Positions 41,539-50,114 of a stretch of 64,000 nt of DNA are shown here, piece after piece. The notes under the pieces were generated by a model. The model was not told where the DNA came from and ran no database searches. It saw only the letters and a program-made list of their open reading frames with translations. The DNA is from Pseudomonas sp. H9. Its GTDB lineage: Bacteria; Pseudomonadota; Gammaproteobacteria; Pseudomonadales; Pseudomonadaceae. How positions within the stretch are numbered: position 1 is the first letter of the stretch; every line of letters starts with the position of its first letter. Position numbers and translations under genes: made by a program. The stretch lies in NCBI RefSeq assembly GCF_004353925.1, contig NZ_SMOK01000024.1, forward strand, positions 1 to 64,000. Reading direction: 5' to 3'.

Positions 41539-42744
41539 TCAGAGCCGCTCGATGATCAGTGCAATCCCTTGACCAACGCCGATGCACATGGTGCACAGTG
41601 CATAGCGGCCTTGGCGTTCTTCCAGTTCGTGCAGCGCGGTGGTGACTAGCCGCGCGCCGCTCATGCCCAGTGGGTGACCGAGGGCAATGGCGCCACCGTT
41701 GGGGTTGACCCGTGCATCGTCGTCGGCCAGGCCGAGTTCGCGCAGCACGGCCAGGCCCTGGGCGGCGAAGGCTTCGTTGAGTTCGATGATGTCCATGTCG
41801 GCCAGGCTCAGGCCGGCCAGTTCCAGCACCTTGCGGGTGGCCGGTACCGGGCCGATGCCCATCAGGCGCGGTTCGACGCCGGCGGTGGCCATTGCGACTA
41901 CACGGCCCCGGGCTTTCAGGCCGTGGCGGGCAGCGGCTTGTGGGCTGGCCAGCAGCAGTGCGCAGGCGCCATCGTTGACCCCCGAAGCGTTGCCAGCGGT
42001 GACGCTACCGCCCTGGCGGAACGGCGTGCCGAGCTTGGCCAGTTGCTCCAGGGTGGTGTCGCCGCGTGGGTGTTCGTCGTGCTCGACCCATTTCGACGGG
42101 CCTTTGCGCTGAGGAATTTCGACCGCCACGATTTCCTTGGCCAGACGACCATTGGCCTGGGCGGCGGCGGCCTTTTGCTGGCTGCGCAGGGCAAAGGCGT
42201 CCTGGTCGGCGCGCGACACATTAAAGTGCGCGGCGACATTCTCTGCGGTCTCCGGCATCGAGTCGATGCCGAATTGGGCCTGCATCAGTGGGTTGACGAA
42301 ACGCCAGCCGATGGTGGTGTCGAAGATCTCTGCGCTACGGCCGAAGGCTTGTTCGGACTTGCCCATGACGAACGGCGCACGCGACATCGATTCAACACCG
42401 CCAGCGATCATCAGCCCGGCTTCGCCACAGCGAATGGCGCGTGCGGCGCTGCCAATGGCATCCAGGCCCGAGCCGCACAGGCGGTTCAGGGTGGTGCCCG
42501 GCACGCTGATCGGCAGGCCGGCCAGCAGCGAGGCCATGTGCGCGACGTTGCGGTTGTCTTCGCCGGCCTGGTTGGCGCAGCCGTAGATCACGTCGTCGAT
42601 GGCGCTCCAGTCCAGCTCAGGGTGGCGCTGTTGCAGGGCTTTGAGCGGGATGGCGCCGAGGTCGTCGGCACGCACGCTGGCGAGGGCGCCAGCGTAACGA
42701 CCGATGGGGGTACGGATGGCGTCGATGATCAGGGCGTCATTCAT
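41539..42744 (-). CDS. paaJ: 3-oxoadipyl-CoA/3-oxo-5,6-didehydrosuberyl-CoA thiolase PaaJ
   Basis: 401-aa thiolase performing the CoA-dependent cleavages that release acetyl-CoA and succinyl-CoA. Catalytic Cys is in TTLNRLCGSGLDAIGSAARAI (near 90), His in GGAIALGHPLGMSGARL (near 357), and the second Cys in ALCTMCIGVGQG (near 387). The start at 42744 gives the canonical MNDALIIDAIRTPIGRY and overlaps the paaI stop by eight bases. Confidence 0.95.
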   Translation of the reverse strand: MNDALIIDAIRTPIGRYAGALASVRADDLGAIPLKALQQRHPELDWSAIDDVIYGCANQAGEDNRNVAHMASLLAGLPISVPGTTLNRLCGSGLDAIGSAARAIRCGEAGLMIAGGVESMSRAPFVMGKSEQAFGRSAEIFDTTIGWRFVNPLMQAQFGIDSMPETAENVAAHFNVSRADQDAFALRSQQKAAAAQANGRLAKEIVAVEIPQRKGPSKWVEHDEHPRGDTTLEQLAKLGTPFRQGGSVTAGNASGVNDGACALLLASPQAAARHGLKARGRVVAMATAGVEPRLMGIGPVPATRKVLELAGLSLADMDIIELNEAFAAQGLAVLRELGLADDDARVNPNGGAIALGHPLGMSGARLVTTALHELEERQGRYALCTMCIGVGQGIALIIERL

Positions 42745-43186
42745 TTGGGGTCTCCTGCGCCAGCACGGTGCCGCGCACTTTGTAGGACTTGCCACGGAAC
42801 AGGGCGATTAACTGGCCGTGCTGGTTTTCGATGCGGACGTCGTAGTTGCCGGTGCGGCCGCTGCGGCTCAATTCGCTGGCCTGCGCCGTCAGGGTGTCGC
42901 CCAGGTACGCCGGGGCGACGTAATCGATGCTGCAACCGATCGCCACGCAGGCGTCGTTGTAGCTGTTGCAGGCGAACGCGAACGCTGAATCGGCGAGGGC
43001 GAACAGATAGCCGCCGTGGCAGGTGCCGTGGCCCTGGATCATGTCTTCGCGCACACTCATGCCGACTGAGGTATGGCCCGGCGCAACCGAGAGCAACCGA
43101 ATACCCAGGCGCTGGCTGGCGGTATCGCGCTCGAACATGGATTCGGCGCAGCGGCTGGCGAGTGACAGGGCTTGATGGTTAGTCAT
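42737..43186 (-). CDS. paaI: Hydroxyphenylacetyl-CoA-type thioesterase PaaI
   Basis: 149-aa hot-dog-fold thioesterase, with the family block DMIQGHGTCHGGYLFALADSAFAFACNSYN carrying the catalytic Asp/His-Gly region. It is thought to recycle CoA from dead-end intermediates. The start at 43186 overlaps the end of paaH by eight bases. Confidence 0.94.
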   Translation of the reverse strand: MTNHQALSLASRCAESMFERDTASQRLGIRLLSVAPGHTSVGMSVREDMIQGHGTCHGGYLFALADSAFAFACNSYNDACVAIGCSIDYVAPAYLGDTLTAQASELSRSGRTGNYDVRIENQHGQLIALFRGKSYKVRGTVLAQETPNE

Positions 43187-44696
43187 GGAAGTGCCTCCCT
43201 TCAGCGACCAGGCGACGCAGCAACAGGGAAGGGCGATAACGCGATTCACCGTAGCTGGCTTGCAGATGTTCCAAGGTGCGCAGCACGCCCGGCAGGCCAA
43301 TGGTGTCGGCCCAGGCCAGCGGCCCCTGCGGGTAGTTGACCCCGGCGCGCATCGCCAGGTCGATGTCGGCTGCACTGCCGACGCCTTGCAGCACCGCGTC
43401 GGCGCCTTCGTTGGCGAGCATGGCGACCGTACGCAGCACGGCCAGGCCGGGCAGGTCGGCCAGCTGACTGACCTTGAGGCCGGCACGTTGCAACAGGGCC
43501 ACGGCCTGATCACGCGCACCATCGCTGGTATCGGCGGCGCAGGTAATGGCCAGGCGGCTGGCTTTGCTGTAGTCCAGCGCCAGGTCGATCAGTACCAGAT
43601 TGCGCACACCGTCGTCCTGGGCGCGCTGGCTGGCCAGACGTCCGTCAGACAGCGCCAGTACCGCATCGCCAACGCGCAGCAGGCCGCTGCCGTCGCGCCG
43701 CACGACCTGTACGCCTGCCGCTTGCAAGCGCGGGATCAGCGCTTCGACGACACCCAGATCGCCTTCAACTACACAGCTGTCGACCGAGGCATTGCTGCTC
43801 AGCTCGACCGGCTGTGGGCGCTCGGCACCTTCGGCGTAATTATAGAAACCGTGGCCGCTCTTACGACCGAGGCGGCCGGCGTCGACCAGCTCTTTCTGGA
43901 TCAACGATGGCTGGAAGCGGAAGTCGCCGTAATAAGCAGCGAACACCGAGCAGGTCACCGCATAGTTGACGTCATGGCCGATCAGGTCGGTGAGTTCGAA
44001 GGCACCCATGCGAAAACCACCGGCGTCGCGCAGCAGCGCATCAAGGGTTGCGCAGTCGGCGGCGCCCTCTTGCAGCAGGCGCAGGCTTTCGGCATAGAAC
44101 GGCCGGGCCACGCGGTTAACGATGAAGCCCGGAGTGGACGCGGTGTGTACCGGTTGCTTGCCCCAGGCACGCGCCGTGGCGTACAGGCTGTCGGCCAGTG
44201 CGCGTGGCGTGGCCAGGCCGGAAACGATCTCGACCAGGGCCATCAGCGGCGCCGGGTTGAAGAAGTGCATGCCGATGACCCGCTCAGGGTGGGCGAGGCC
44301 GGCGGCCAGGCTGGTGATCGACAGCGACGAAGTGTTGCTGGCGAAGATGCACTCTGCGCTGCACAGCGCTTCGAGCTGGCGCAGCAGGCCGCGCTTGACG
44401 TCCAGGTTCTCGACAATTGCCTCGATCACCAGGCCGGCGTCGGCCAGAGCCTCGATGGCGTCAGCCGGTTGCAGGCGCGCCACGGTGGCGGCACGCGCCT
44501 CGGCGCTAAGCTTGCCTTTTTCCACCAGTTTGCCGAGCTGCCGGTCGATGCCGTCGATGGCCTGGGCAGCGGCGCCGGGGCGGGTGTCGTGCAGCTTCAC
44601 CGGATGGCCGGCCTGCGCGGCTACCTGGGCAATACCGGCACCCATGGCGCCAGCGCCGATGACGGCAACGACGGTGCTGAGGTTCAATGCACTCAT
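43179..44696 (-). CDS. paaH: 3-hydroxyacyl-CoA dehydrogenase PaaH
   Basis: 505-aa NAD+-dependent enzyme oxidising 3-hydroxyadipyl-CoA. The NAD motif is VVAVIGAGAMGAGIAQVAAQAGH. The HCDH signature region includes FASNTSSLSITSLAAGLAHPERVIGMHFFNPAPLMALVEIV, and a duplicated C-terminal dimerisation domain ends at about 500. Three bases separate its start from the paaG stop. Confidence 0.95.
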   Translation of the reverse strand: MSALNLSTVVAVIGAGAMGAGIAQVAAQAGHPVKLHDTRPGAAAQAIDGIDRQLGKLVEKGKLSAEARAATVARLQPADAIEALADAGLVIEAIVENLDVKRGLLRQLEALCSAECIFASNTSSLSITSLAAGLAHPERVIGMHFFNPAPLMALVEIVSGLATPRALADSLYATARAWGKQPVHTASTPGFIVNRVARPFYAESLRLLQEGAADCATLDALLRDAGGFRMGAFELTDLIGHDVNYAVTCSVFAAYYGDFRFQPSLIQKELVDAGRLGRKSGHGFYNYAEGAERPQPVELSSNASVDSCVVEGDLGVVEALIPRLQAAGVQVVRRDGSGLLRVGDAVLALSDGRLASQRAQDDGVRNLVLIDLALDYSKASRLAITCAADTSDGARDQAVALLQRAGLKVSQLADLPGLAVLRTVAMLANEGADAVLQGVGSAADIDLAMRAGVNYPQGPLAWADTIGLPGVLRTLEHLQASYGESRYRPSLLLRRLVAEGRHFHD

Positions 44697-44699
44697 TGC

Positions 44700-45491
44700 T
44701 TAGCGTCCCTTGAAAGTCGGGGTGCGTTTGGCCATGAAGGCGCTCACGCCTTCGCGGTAGTCCTCGCTGCGCCCGGCCAGGCGCTGCAGGTCGCGCTCAA
44801 GGTCGAGTTGCTCGTCGAAGCTGTTGCTCAGGCTGGCGTTCAGGCTGCGCTTGATCAGCGCCAGGCCGTAAGTTGGTTGGGTCGCCAGCTGGCGCGCCAG
44901 TTTCAACGCCTCGTTGCGCAATTCGGCGTCTTCGACCACCCGGTAGATCAGGCCCCACTGTTCGGCCTGCTCGGCGCTCAGGCGGTCGCCGAGCAGCATC
45001 AAGGCCTTGGCGCGGGCAGTGCCGACCAGGCGTGGCAGGGTCCAGGTACCGCCCGAATCCGGGATCAGGCCGATTTTGCAGAAAGCCTGAATAAAGCTCG
45101 CCGAGCGCGCCGCCAACACCAGGTCGCAGGCCAGCGGAATATTGGCCCCGGCACCTGCCGCAACACCGTTGACTGCGCAGATCACCGGCAGTGGCAGGTC
45201 GCGCAGGGCACGAATCAGTGGGTTGTAGAACTGCTCGATAGACACGCCCAGATCTGGCGCAGCGGCGTCGGGGGCGACATTACGGTCGCCAAGGTCTTGG
45301 CCTGCGCAGAAACCACGGCCTTCACCGGTGATCAGCAGCACGCGAACATCGGCGTTGGTGCGCACCTGTTTGAGCGCTTCGCGCACTTCAGTGTGCATCA
45401 GCGTGTTGAAGCTGTTGAGTTGTTCCGGGCGGTTGAGGCTGAGGGTGGCGACGCCGTCCTCGATGGCAAACAGGATGTGCTGGAAATTCAT
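44700..45491 (-). CDS. paaG: 1,2-epoxyphenylacetyl-CoA isomerase PaaG
   Basis: 263-aa crotonase-fold enzyme that converts the ring epoxide to the seven-membered oxepin. Oxyanion-hole segments are GRGFCAGQDLGDR (near 62) and CAVNGVAAGAGANIPLACDLVLA (near 105), and KIGLIPDSGGTWTLPRLVG carries the catalytic Asp. Length is normal. Between paaF and paaH. Confidence 0.95.
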   Translation of the reverse strand: MNFQHILFAIEDGVATLSLNRPEQLNSFNTLMHTEVREALKQVRTNADVRVLLITGEGRGFCAGQDLGDRNVAPDAAAPDLGVSIEQFYNPLIRALRDLPLPVICAVNGVAAGAGANIPLACDLVLAARSASFIQAFCKIGLIPDSGGTWTLPRLVGTARAKALMLLGDRLSAEQAEQWGLIYRVVEDAELRNEALKLARQLATQPTYGLALIKRSLNASLSNSFDEQLDLERDLQRLAGRSEDYREGVSAFMAKRTPTFKGR

Positions 45492-45535
45492 GGCAAAGGG
45501 CGCTCTAGGGATAACCAGGGAAGGGGCGGCCAGGC

Positions 45536-46309
45536 TTACTGACCGGTGAATTCAGGGCGGCGCTTGGCCTGGAAGGCGGCGATACCTTCATTGCGGTCGG
45601 CAGTACCGGCCAGCACGGTGAAGGCGTGGCGTTCGAAACGCAGGCCGCTGGCAAGGTCAGTGTCCTGGGCCTTGAGCAGCGCTTCCTTGGCCAGGCGCAC
45701 GGCCAATGGCGCTTTCTGCGCAATCACGCGGGCGATGGCGATGGCACGGTCGACGGTGAATTCCGGTTGGGTCACTTCGCTGACCAGGCCGGCGCGCTGA
45801 GCAAAGCGGGCATCGATGGCTTCTCCGGTGAGCACCATCTGCATGGCCAGCGACTTGCCGACCGCTCGCAGCAGGCGTTGGGTGCCGCCGGCACCGGGCA
45901 TGATGCCGAGGTTGATTTCCGGCTGGCCGAAGCGTGCGTCTTCACCGGCGATGAGGATGTCGGCGTGCATGGCCAGTTCGCAGCCGCCGCCCAGGCAGAA
46001 ACCGTTGACCGCAGCGATCAACGGCTTGGGGAAGGCGGCAATGCGCTGCCAGTGCGCTACGCGTGGGTCATTGAGGATGCCTACCAAGTCGCGCTCGGCC
46101 ATTTCTTTAATGTCGGCGCCTGCAGCAAAGGCTTTGCGGCTGCCCGTGATGACCACGGCGCGGGTCTCGGGGTCGCGTTCAGCCTGCTCCAGCTCAAGCG
46201 CCAGTTCACCGAGCAACTCGGTGTTCAGGGCGTTAAGCGCTTCCGGGCGCTGCAGGGTGATCAGGCGGACGCCCGCTTCCGGGGCAAGGACGGCAAGGGT
46301 GCGAGGCAT
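45536..46309 (-). CDS. paaF: 2,3-dehydroadipyl-CoA hydratase PaaF
   Basis: 257-aa enoyl-CoA hydratase of the crotonase family. It shows SRKAFAAGADIKEMAER (oxyanion hole), NGFCLGGGCELAMHADILIAGEDARFGQPEINLGIMPGAGGTQRL with both catalytic glutamates, and the C-terminal AFQAKRRPEFTGQ. First gene of paaFGHIJK; a promoter with TATACT and the GATACA operator lies 110-160 bp upstream. Confidence 0.95.
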   Translation of the reverse strand: MPRTLAVLAPEAGVRLITLQRPEALNALNTELLGELALELEQAERDPETRAVVITGSRKAFAAGADIKEMAERDLVGILNDPRVAHWQRIAAFPKPLIAAVNGFCLGGGCELAMHADILIAGEDARFGQPEINLGIMPGAGGTQRLLRAVGKSLAMQMVLTGEAIDARFAQRAGLVSEVTQPEFTVDRAIAIARVIAQKAPLAVRLAKEALLKAQDTDLASGLRFERHAFTVLAGTADRNEGIAAFQAKRRPEFTGQ

Positions 46310-46418
46310 CGAACGCTCCTCAGGCTATACGCGCGGCTTGGTTAGCCGGCTAGTTATTGGGTGTTGCAACGTTTTGACAGGGCACCGTCGAGGGCGGCTG
46401 TCAGGCTGCATTTTTTCG

Positions 46419-46471
46419 AGTATACGCAGAAAGCGATACAAAACAACAACTGAAAAGCACAATATTGTGTC
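46419..46471 (-). promoter_or_regulatory. paaF promoter with putative PaaX operator
   Basis: Minus strand: -35 TTGTTT (46446-46441), 16 bp, -10 TATACT (46424-46419). GATACAAAAC (46435-46444) overlaps the -35/spacer region. The partner arm ATATTGTGTC (46462-46471) lies 17 bp away and is imperfect; CACAATATTGTG is a palindrome inside it. A repressor here would block RNA polymerase. Confidence 0.65.
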
Positions 46472-46635
46472 TTATAGACGAGCTGTCAGCTTTCGAACGG
46501 CTAGCAGTGAGGGCACTTATTTCGTGGGGTGGATAGCGTTTTTTCCAATTTAGACAGGTGTTTTACGGCGGTTTGCCTCGCGCCAGGCTGATAATCCGAT
46601 ACAGATAGCTTTACTTATTTGTAAAAAAGCGTTGT

Positions 46636-46674
46636 GATACAGAAATGCTCAGTTAATGCATCGCTTTCTGTATC
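46636..46674 (+). promoter_or_regulatory. Putative PaaX operator at the paaN promoter
   Basis: GATACAGAAA (46636-46645) and TTTCTGTATC (46665-46674): a perfect 10-bp inverted repeat with a 19-bp spacer, 38 bp before the paaN ATG. TTGTGA overlapping the left arm could be the -35 element. Confidence 0.65.
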
Positions 46675-46711
46675 TTTCATCTGTTGTCGTCTGTTTTTGA
46701 GGATTCACGTC

Positions 46712-48397
46712 ATGTCGTCCACCGCCACCCGTGCCGCACTGGAACTGTTTGATCACCACCGCGGCACGCTCGACCGCGCGCTGCAGGCGATTGCCGAGCG
46801 GGGTTACTGGTCGCCGTACAGCGAACAGCTCAAGCAGTACCCACAAGCGGCCGTCGAAGGAGCCCAGGCTGCCTTCGAGGCGCTGCTCAATCAGCCGTTC
46901 GCGTTGCAGGGGCCGGTGGCGGTGGGGAGCGTCGGTGCCGAGCGTTCACCCTACGGCTTCGACCTGGGGGTGACGTACGATCAGTACGACGCCGAGGAAC
47001 TGCTCGACCGTCAGCACAAAGCGCTGCCGGCCTGGCGCGATGCCGGGCCGCAGGCGCGGGTCGGTGCCTGCCTGGAAATCCTCTCGCGCCTTAACACCCT
47101 GAGCCCGACATTGGCACATGCGGTGATGCATACCACCGGTCAGGCCTTCATGATGGCTTTCCAGGCCGGCGGCGCGCATGCCCAGGACCGTGGCCTGGAA
47201 GCCGTCGCTTATGCCTGGCGAGCGATGGCCGAAGTGCCGCAGGCGGCGCAGTGGGTCAAACCACAGGGCAAGCTCGACCCGCTGCAACTGGACAAACGCT
47301 GGCATATCGTGCCGCGCGGCCTGTCGTTGGTAGTCGCCTGCTCGACCTTCCCGACCTGGAACACCTACCCAGGGCTGTTCGCCAGCCTGGTCACCGGTAA
47401 CCCGGTGCTGGTCAAGGCGCACCCGGGAGCGATCCTGCCGGTGGCAATGAGCGTCAAAGTGGCTCAAGAGGTACTTGCCGAGCTGGGCTTCGACCCGGCG
47501 TTGGTCAGCCTGGTGGTTGACACCCCGCAAGCCCCGGTGGCGCAGCAATTGGCCCTCGATCCGCGGGTCAAGCTGGTCGACTTCACCGGCTCCAATGCGT
47601 TCGGCGAGTGGCTGGAGCGCAACGCACTGCAGGCTCAGGTGTTCACCGAAAAGGCCGGCATCAACACAGTGATCATCGACAGTACGGCCAACCTCAAGGC
47701 GGTAGTTAAGAATCTGGCGTTCTCCCTCAGCTTGTACTCCGGGCAAATGTGCACCACCACCCAAGCGATCTATGTACCGCGCGGTGGCATCCGCAATGCT
47801 GACGAACACCTCAGCTTCGAGCAGGTTGCCGACACCTTGGCGTCCGCCGTTAAAGGCTTCCTTGCCGACAATGACCGTGCCTGCGCGGTGCTGGGTGCTA
47901 TCCAGTCCGAGGCCACGGCTGTACGCATCGATAGCTGCCGGGCGCTGGGCGAGGTACTGCTCGACAGTGAAGTGCGCGAGCATCCACAGTTCCCTGGCGC
48001 ACGGGTGCGCACGCCACTGCTGCTGAAGGTTGATGCCGCACAGCGCGATGCCTATGCGCAAGAACGTTTCGGCCCGATCGCATTCATCATTGCCACCGAC
48101 GACAGTGCACACAGCGTGCAGGTTGCCCGTGAGGTGATCACCGCCCAAGGCGCCATGACCCTAGGTGTGTATTCCACCGACGAGGCGTTCCTCGCCCAGG
48201 CCGAAACCCTGGCCCAGGAGGCTGCCGTGGCGCTGTCGGTGAACCTCGACGGCGGCGTGCTGGTTAACCAATCGGCAGCCTTCAGCGACTTCCATGCCAC
48301 CGGTGGCAACCCGGCAGCGAACGCCTCGATCTGTGACGCAGCATTCGTCAGTCGCCGCTTCGTGGTCGTCCAGAGCCGCCGCCACGCGGCCCAATGA
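46712..48397 (+). CDS. paaN: Phenylacetate degradation protein PaaN (ALDH-like)
   Basis: 561-aa member of the PaaN_2 group of aldehyde-dehydrogenase-like proteins, distinct from PaaZ and lacking the C-terminal hydratase. Visible elements are GLSLVVACSTFPTWNTYPGLFASLVTGNPVLVKAHPGAI, DFTGSNAFGEWLE, FTEKAGINTVIIDS (Glu) and YSGQMCTTTQAIYVPRGG (Cys). The exact substrate is unsettled in the literature. The cluster thus holds two ring-cleavage-type dehydrogenases. TTGAGGATTCACGTC precedes the start. First gene of the plus-strand paaN-paaY-paaX unit. Confidence 0.88.
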   Translation: MSSTATRAALELFDHHRGTLDRALQAIAERGYWSPYSEQLKQYPQAAVEGAQAAFEALLNQPFALQGPVAVGSVGAERSPYGFDLGVTYDQYDAEELLDRQHKALPAWRDAGPQARVGACLEILSRLNTLSPTLAHAVMHTTGQAFMMAFQAGGAHAQDRGLEAVAYAWRAMAEVPQAAQWVKPQGKLDPLQLDKRWHIVPRGLSLVVACSTFPTWNTYPGLFASLVTGNPVLVKAHPGAILPVAMSVKVAQEVLAELGFDPALVSLVVDTPQAPVAQQLALDPRVKLVDFTGSNAFGEWLERNALQAQVFTEKAGINTVIIDSTANLKAVVKNLAFSLSLYSGQMCTTTQAIYVPRGGIRNADEHLSFEQVADTLASAVKGFLADNDRACAVLGAIQSEATAVRIDSCRALGEVLLDSEVREHPQFPGARVRTPLLLKVDAAQRDAYAQERFGPIAFIIATDDSAHSVQVAREVITAQGAMTLGVYSTDEAFLAQAETLAQEAAVALSVNLDGGVLVNQSAAFSDFHATGGNPAANASICDAAFVSRRFVVVQSRRHAAQ

Positions 48398-48407
48398 GAG
48401 CCTTGCC

Positions 48408-49004
48408 ATGACCTGCTACAGCCTCGACGGCTTGACCCCGGTTGTTCACCCCAGTGCTTATGTGCACCCCACGGCGGTACTGATCGGTGACGTGATTATC
48501 GGCGCCGGTTGCTATGTAGGCCCGTTGGCCAGCCTGCGCGGCGACTTTGGGCGCATCATCCTGGAAGAAGGCGCCAATATTCAGGACACCTGTGTGATGC
48601 ACGGCTTTCCCGAGAGTGACACAGTGGTGGGGCGCAACGGCCACATCGGTCACGGCGCAGTGCTGCACGGCTGCCGCATCGGTGCCGATGTGCTGGTCGG
48701 GATGAATGCGGTGGTCATGGACAACGCGCAGATTGGTGCGCGTTCGTTCGTGGCGGCTACAACCTTCGTAAAGGCGGGCTTCTCCTGCGAAGAGCAGTCG
48801 TTGGTGCTCGGCGCCCCGGCAGCGGTCAAGCGCCGCCTCAGCGATGAAGAAGTGGCCTGGAAGCGCGCGGGCACCGAGGAATACCAGCGGCTTGCCCAGC
48901 GCTGCGCCCAGGGCCTGGTGGCTTGCGAGCCGTTGACCGAGGTCGAAGCGTCGCGACCAAGAATCAGTGCCAGCACCTTCCGACCCAAGGGGGAGGGACA
49001 GTGA
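48408..49004 (+). CDS. paaY: Gamma-carbonic-anhydrase-like thioesterase PaaY
   Basis: 198-aa left-handed beta-helix protein with hexapeptide repeats (GDVIIGAGCYVGPLASLRGDFGRIILEEGANIQDTCVMHGF; GHIGHGAVLHGCRIG) and the histidines of the gamma-carbonic anhydrase metal site. PaaY acts as a CoA thioesterase that relieves inhibition by shunt products. It starts ten bases after the paaN stop. Confidence 0.92.
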   Translation: MTCYSLDGLTPVVHPSAYVHPTAVLIGDVIIGAGCYVGPLASLRGDFGRIILEEGANIQDTCVMHGFPESDTVVGRNGHIGHGAVLHGCRIGADVLVGMNAVVMDNAQIGARSFVAATTFVKAGFSCEEQSLVLGAPAAVKRRLSDEEVAWKRAGTEEYQRLAQRCAQGLVACEPLTEVEASRPRISASTFRPKGEGQ

Positions 49005-49090
49005 GGCGTGTGATGAAGTCGGCCGACGCCGATGGTCAGGCCGGGCGCTCAGGGGGTATATTTCGCAGCAACTCCATGCCCGGTCTTGTC

Positions 49091-50014
49091 ATGACGTCCC
49101 TTGCTCCCCTCAACCAGTTGATAACCCGTTTCCAGCAGCAAACCCCACTGCGTGCCAGTTCGTTGATCATCACCCTGTACGGCGATGCCATCGAACCGCA
49201 CGGTGGCACGGTCTGGCTCGGTAGCCTGATTCAGCTGCTAGAGCCCATTGGCATTAACGAACGGCTGATTCGCACCTCGATTTTTCGCCTGACCAAAGAA
49301 GGTTGGCTGAGCGCCGAGAAAGTCGGGCGCCGCAGTTACTACAGCCTGACGGGCACCGGTCGGCGGCGTTTCGAGAAGGCATTCAAACGGGTTTACAGTT
49401 CGGCGCTGCCGGCCTGGGACGGCTCCTGGACCTTGGCACTGCTGTCGCAACTGCCGCAGGACAAGCGTAAACAGGTGCGTGAAGAGCTGGAATGGCAAGG
49501 TTTTGGTGCAATTTCGCCGGTGATGCTCGCTTGCCCGCGCTGTGATCGCGTCGATGTCACCGCGACCCTGCAAGACCTTGATGTGCTGGAAGACACCATT
49601 CTGTTTGAAACCGCCGCCCAGGACGTTCTGGCCTCCAAGGCCCTGCGCATGCAGGTGCGCGAGAGCTGGAACATCGAAGCGCTGGCTGCGCAGTACAGCG
49701 AGTTCATCCAGTTGTTCCGGCCACTGTGGCAAGCGTTGCGCGAGCAGGACAGCTTGCAGCCGATGGACTGCTTCCTGGCCCGAACCTTGCTCATTCACGA
49801 ATACCGCAAGCTGCTGTTGCGCGACCCGCAGCTGCCCGACGAGCTGCTGCCCGGCGACTGGGAAGGGCGGGCGGCCCGGCAACTGTGCCGCAATATCTAC
49901 CGTTTGGTCAGCGCCAAAGGTGAGGAACACCTGAGTAGCGCACTGGAAACCGCCGACGGCCCGCTACCGGAGGTCGGAGAAAGTTTCTATCGGCGCTTTG
50001 GTGGGCTTAAATAG
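49091..50014 (+). CDS. paaX: Phenylacetyl-CoA-responsive repressor PaaX
   Basis: 307-aa GntR-like winged-helix repressor: SSLIITLYGDAIEPHGGTVWLGSLIQLLEPIGINERLIRTSIFRLTKEGWLSAEKVGRRSYYSLT is the PaaX DNA-binding region, followed by the PaaX_C domain. It represses paa genes until phenylacetyl-CoA binds. The start is uncertain. MTSLAPLNQL at 49091 gives the usual length but lacks a good ribosome site. A GTG at 49001 overlapping the paaY stop has GGAGGGACA in front and would add 30 residues. Confidence 0.92.
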   Translation: MTSLAPLNQLITRFQQQTPLRASSLIITLYGDAIEPHGGTVWLGSLIQLLEPIGINERLIRTSIFRLTKEGWLSAEKVGRRSYYSLTGTGRRRFEKAFKRVYSSALPAWDGSWTLALLSQLPQDKRKQVREELEWQGFGAISPVMLACPRCDRVDVTATLQDLDVLEDTILFETAAQDVLASKALRMQVRESWNIEALAAQYSEFIQLFRPLWQALREQDSLQPMDCFLARTLLIHEYRKLLLRDPQLPDELLPGDWEGRAARQLCRNIYRLVSAKGEEHLSSALETADGPLPEVGESFYRRFGGLK

Positions 50015-50053
50015 ATATTCGGTTGCGTAAATATCACGTGAAAATGCAATAAT

Positions 50054-50079
50054 CCAGGCGCGCTACAGTGTGCGCCTGG
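50054..50079. other. Hairpin between paaX and feaR
   Basis: CCAGGCGC-N10-GCGCCTGG stem without a T-tract. It may stop or pause paaX transcription. TGGCA at its right edge (50077-50081), followed by N8-AAA, also resembles a single FeaR half-site. Confidence 0.4.
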
Positions 50080-50114
50080 CAAATAATAAAAATATCAGTG
50101 AGGCCTGAAACATC

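Larger units (their letters stand above)
46310..46711. other. Divergent intergenic region paaF/paaN
   Basis: 402-bp AT-richer gap with no gene. It holds the paaF promoter/operator (46419-46471) and the paaN operator (46636-46674). About 165 bp between them (46472-46635) show no clear motif. Confidence 0.6.

Noticed and set aside
43185..45542. Long open frame (785 codons) on the plus strand opposite paaH and paaG
   Set aside because: It is antisense to two well-conserved genes. Such frames arise from high third-position GC, and it shows no recognisable domain or ribosome site.
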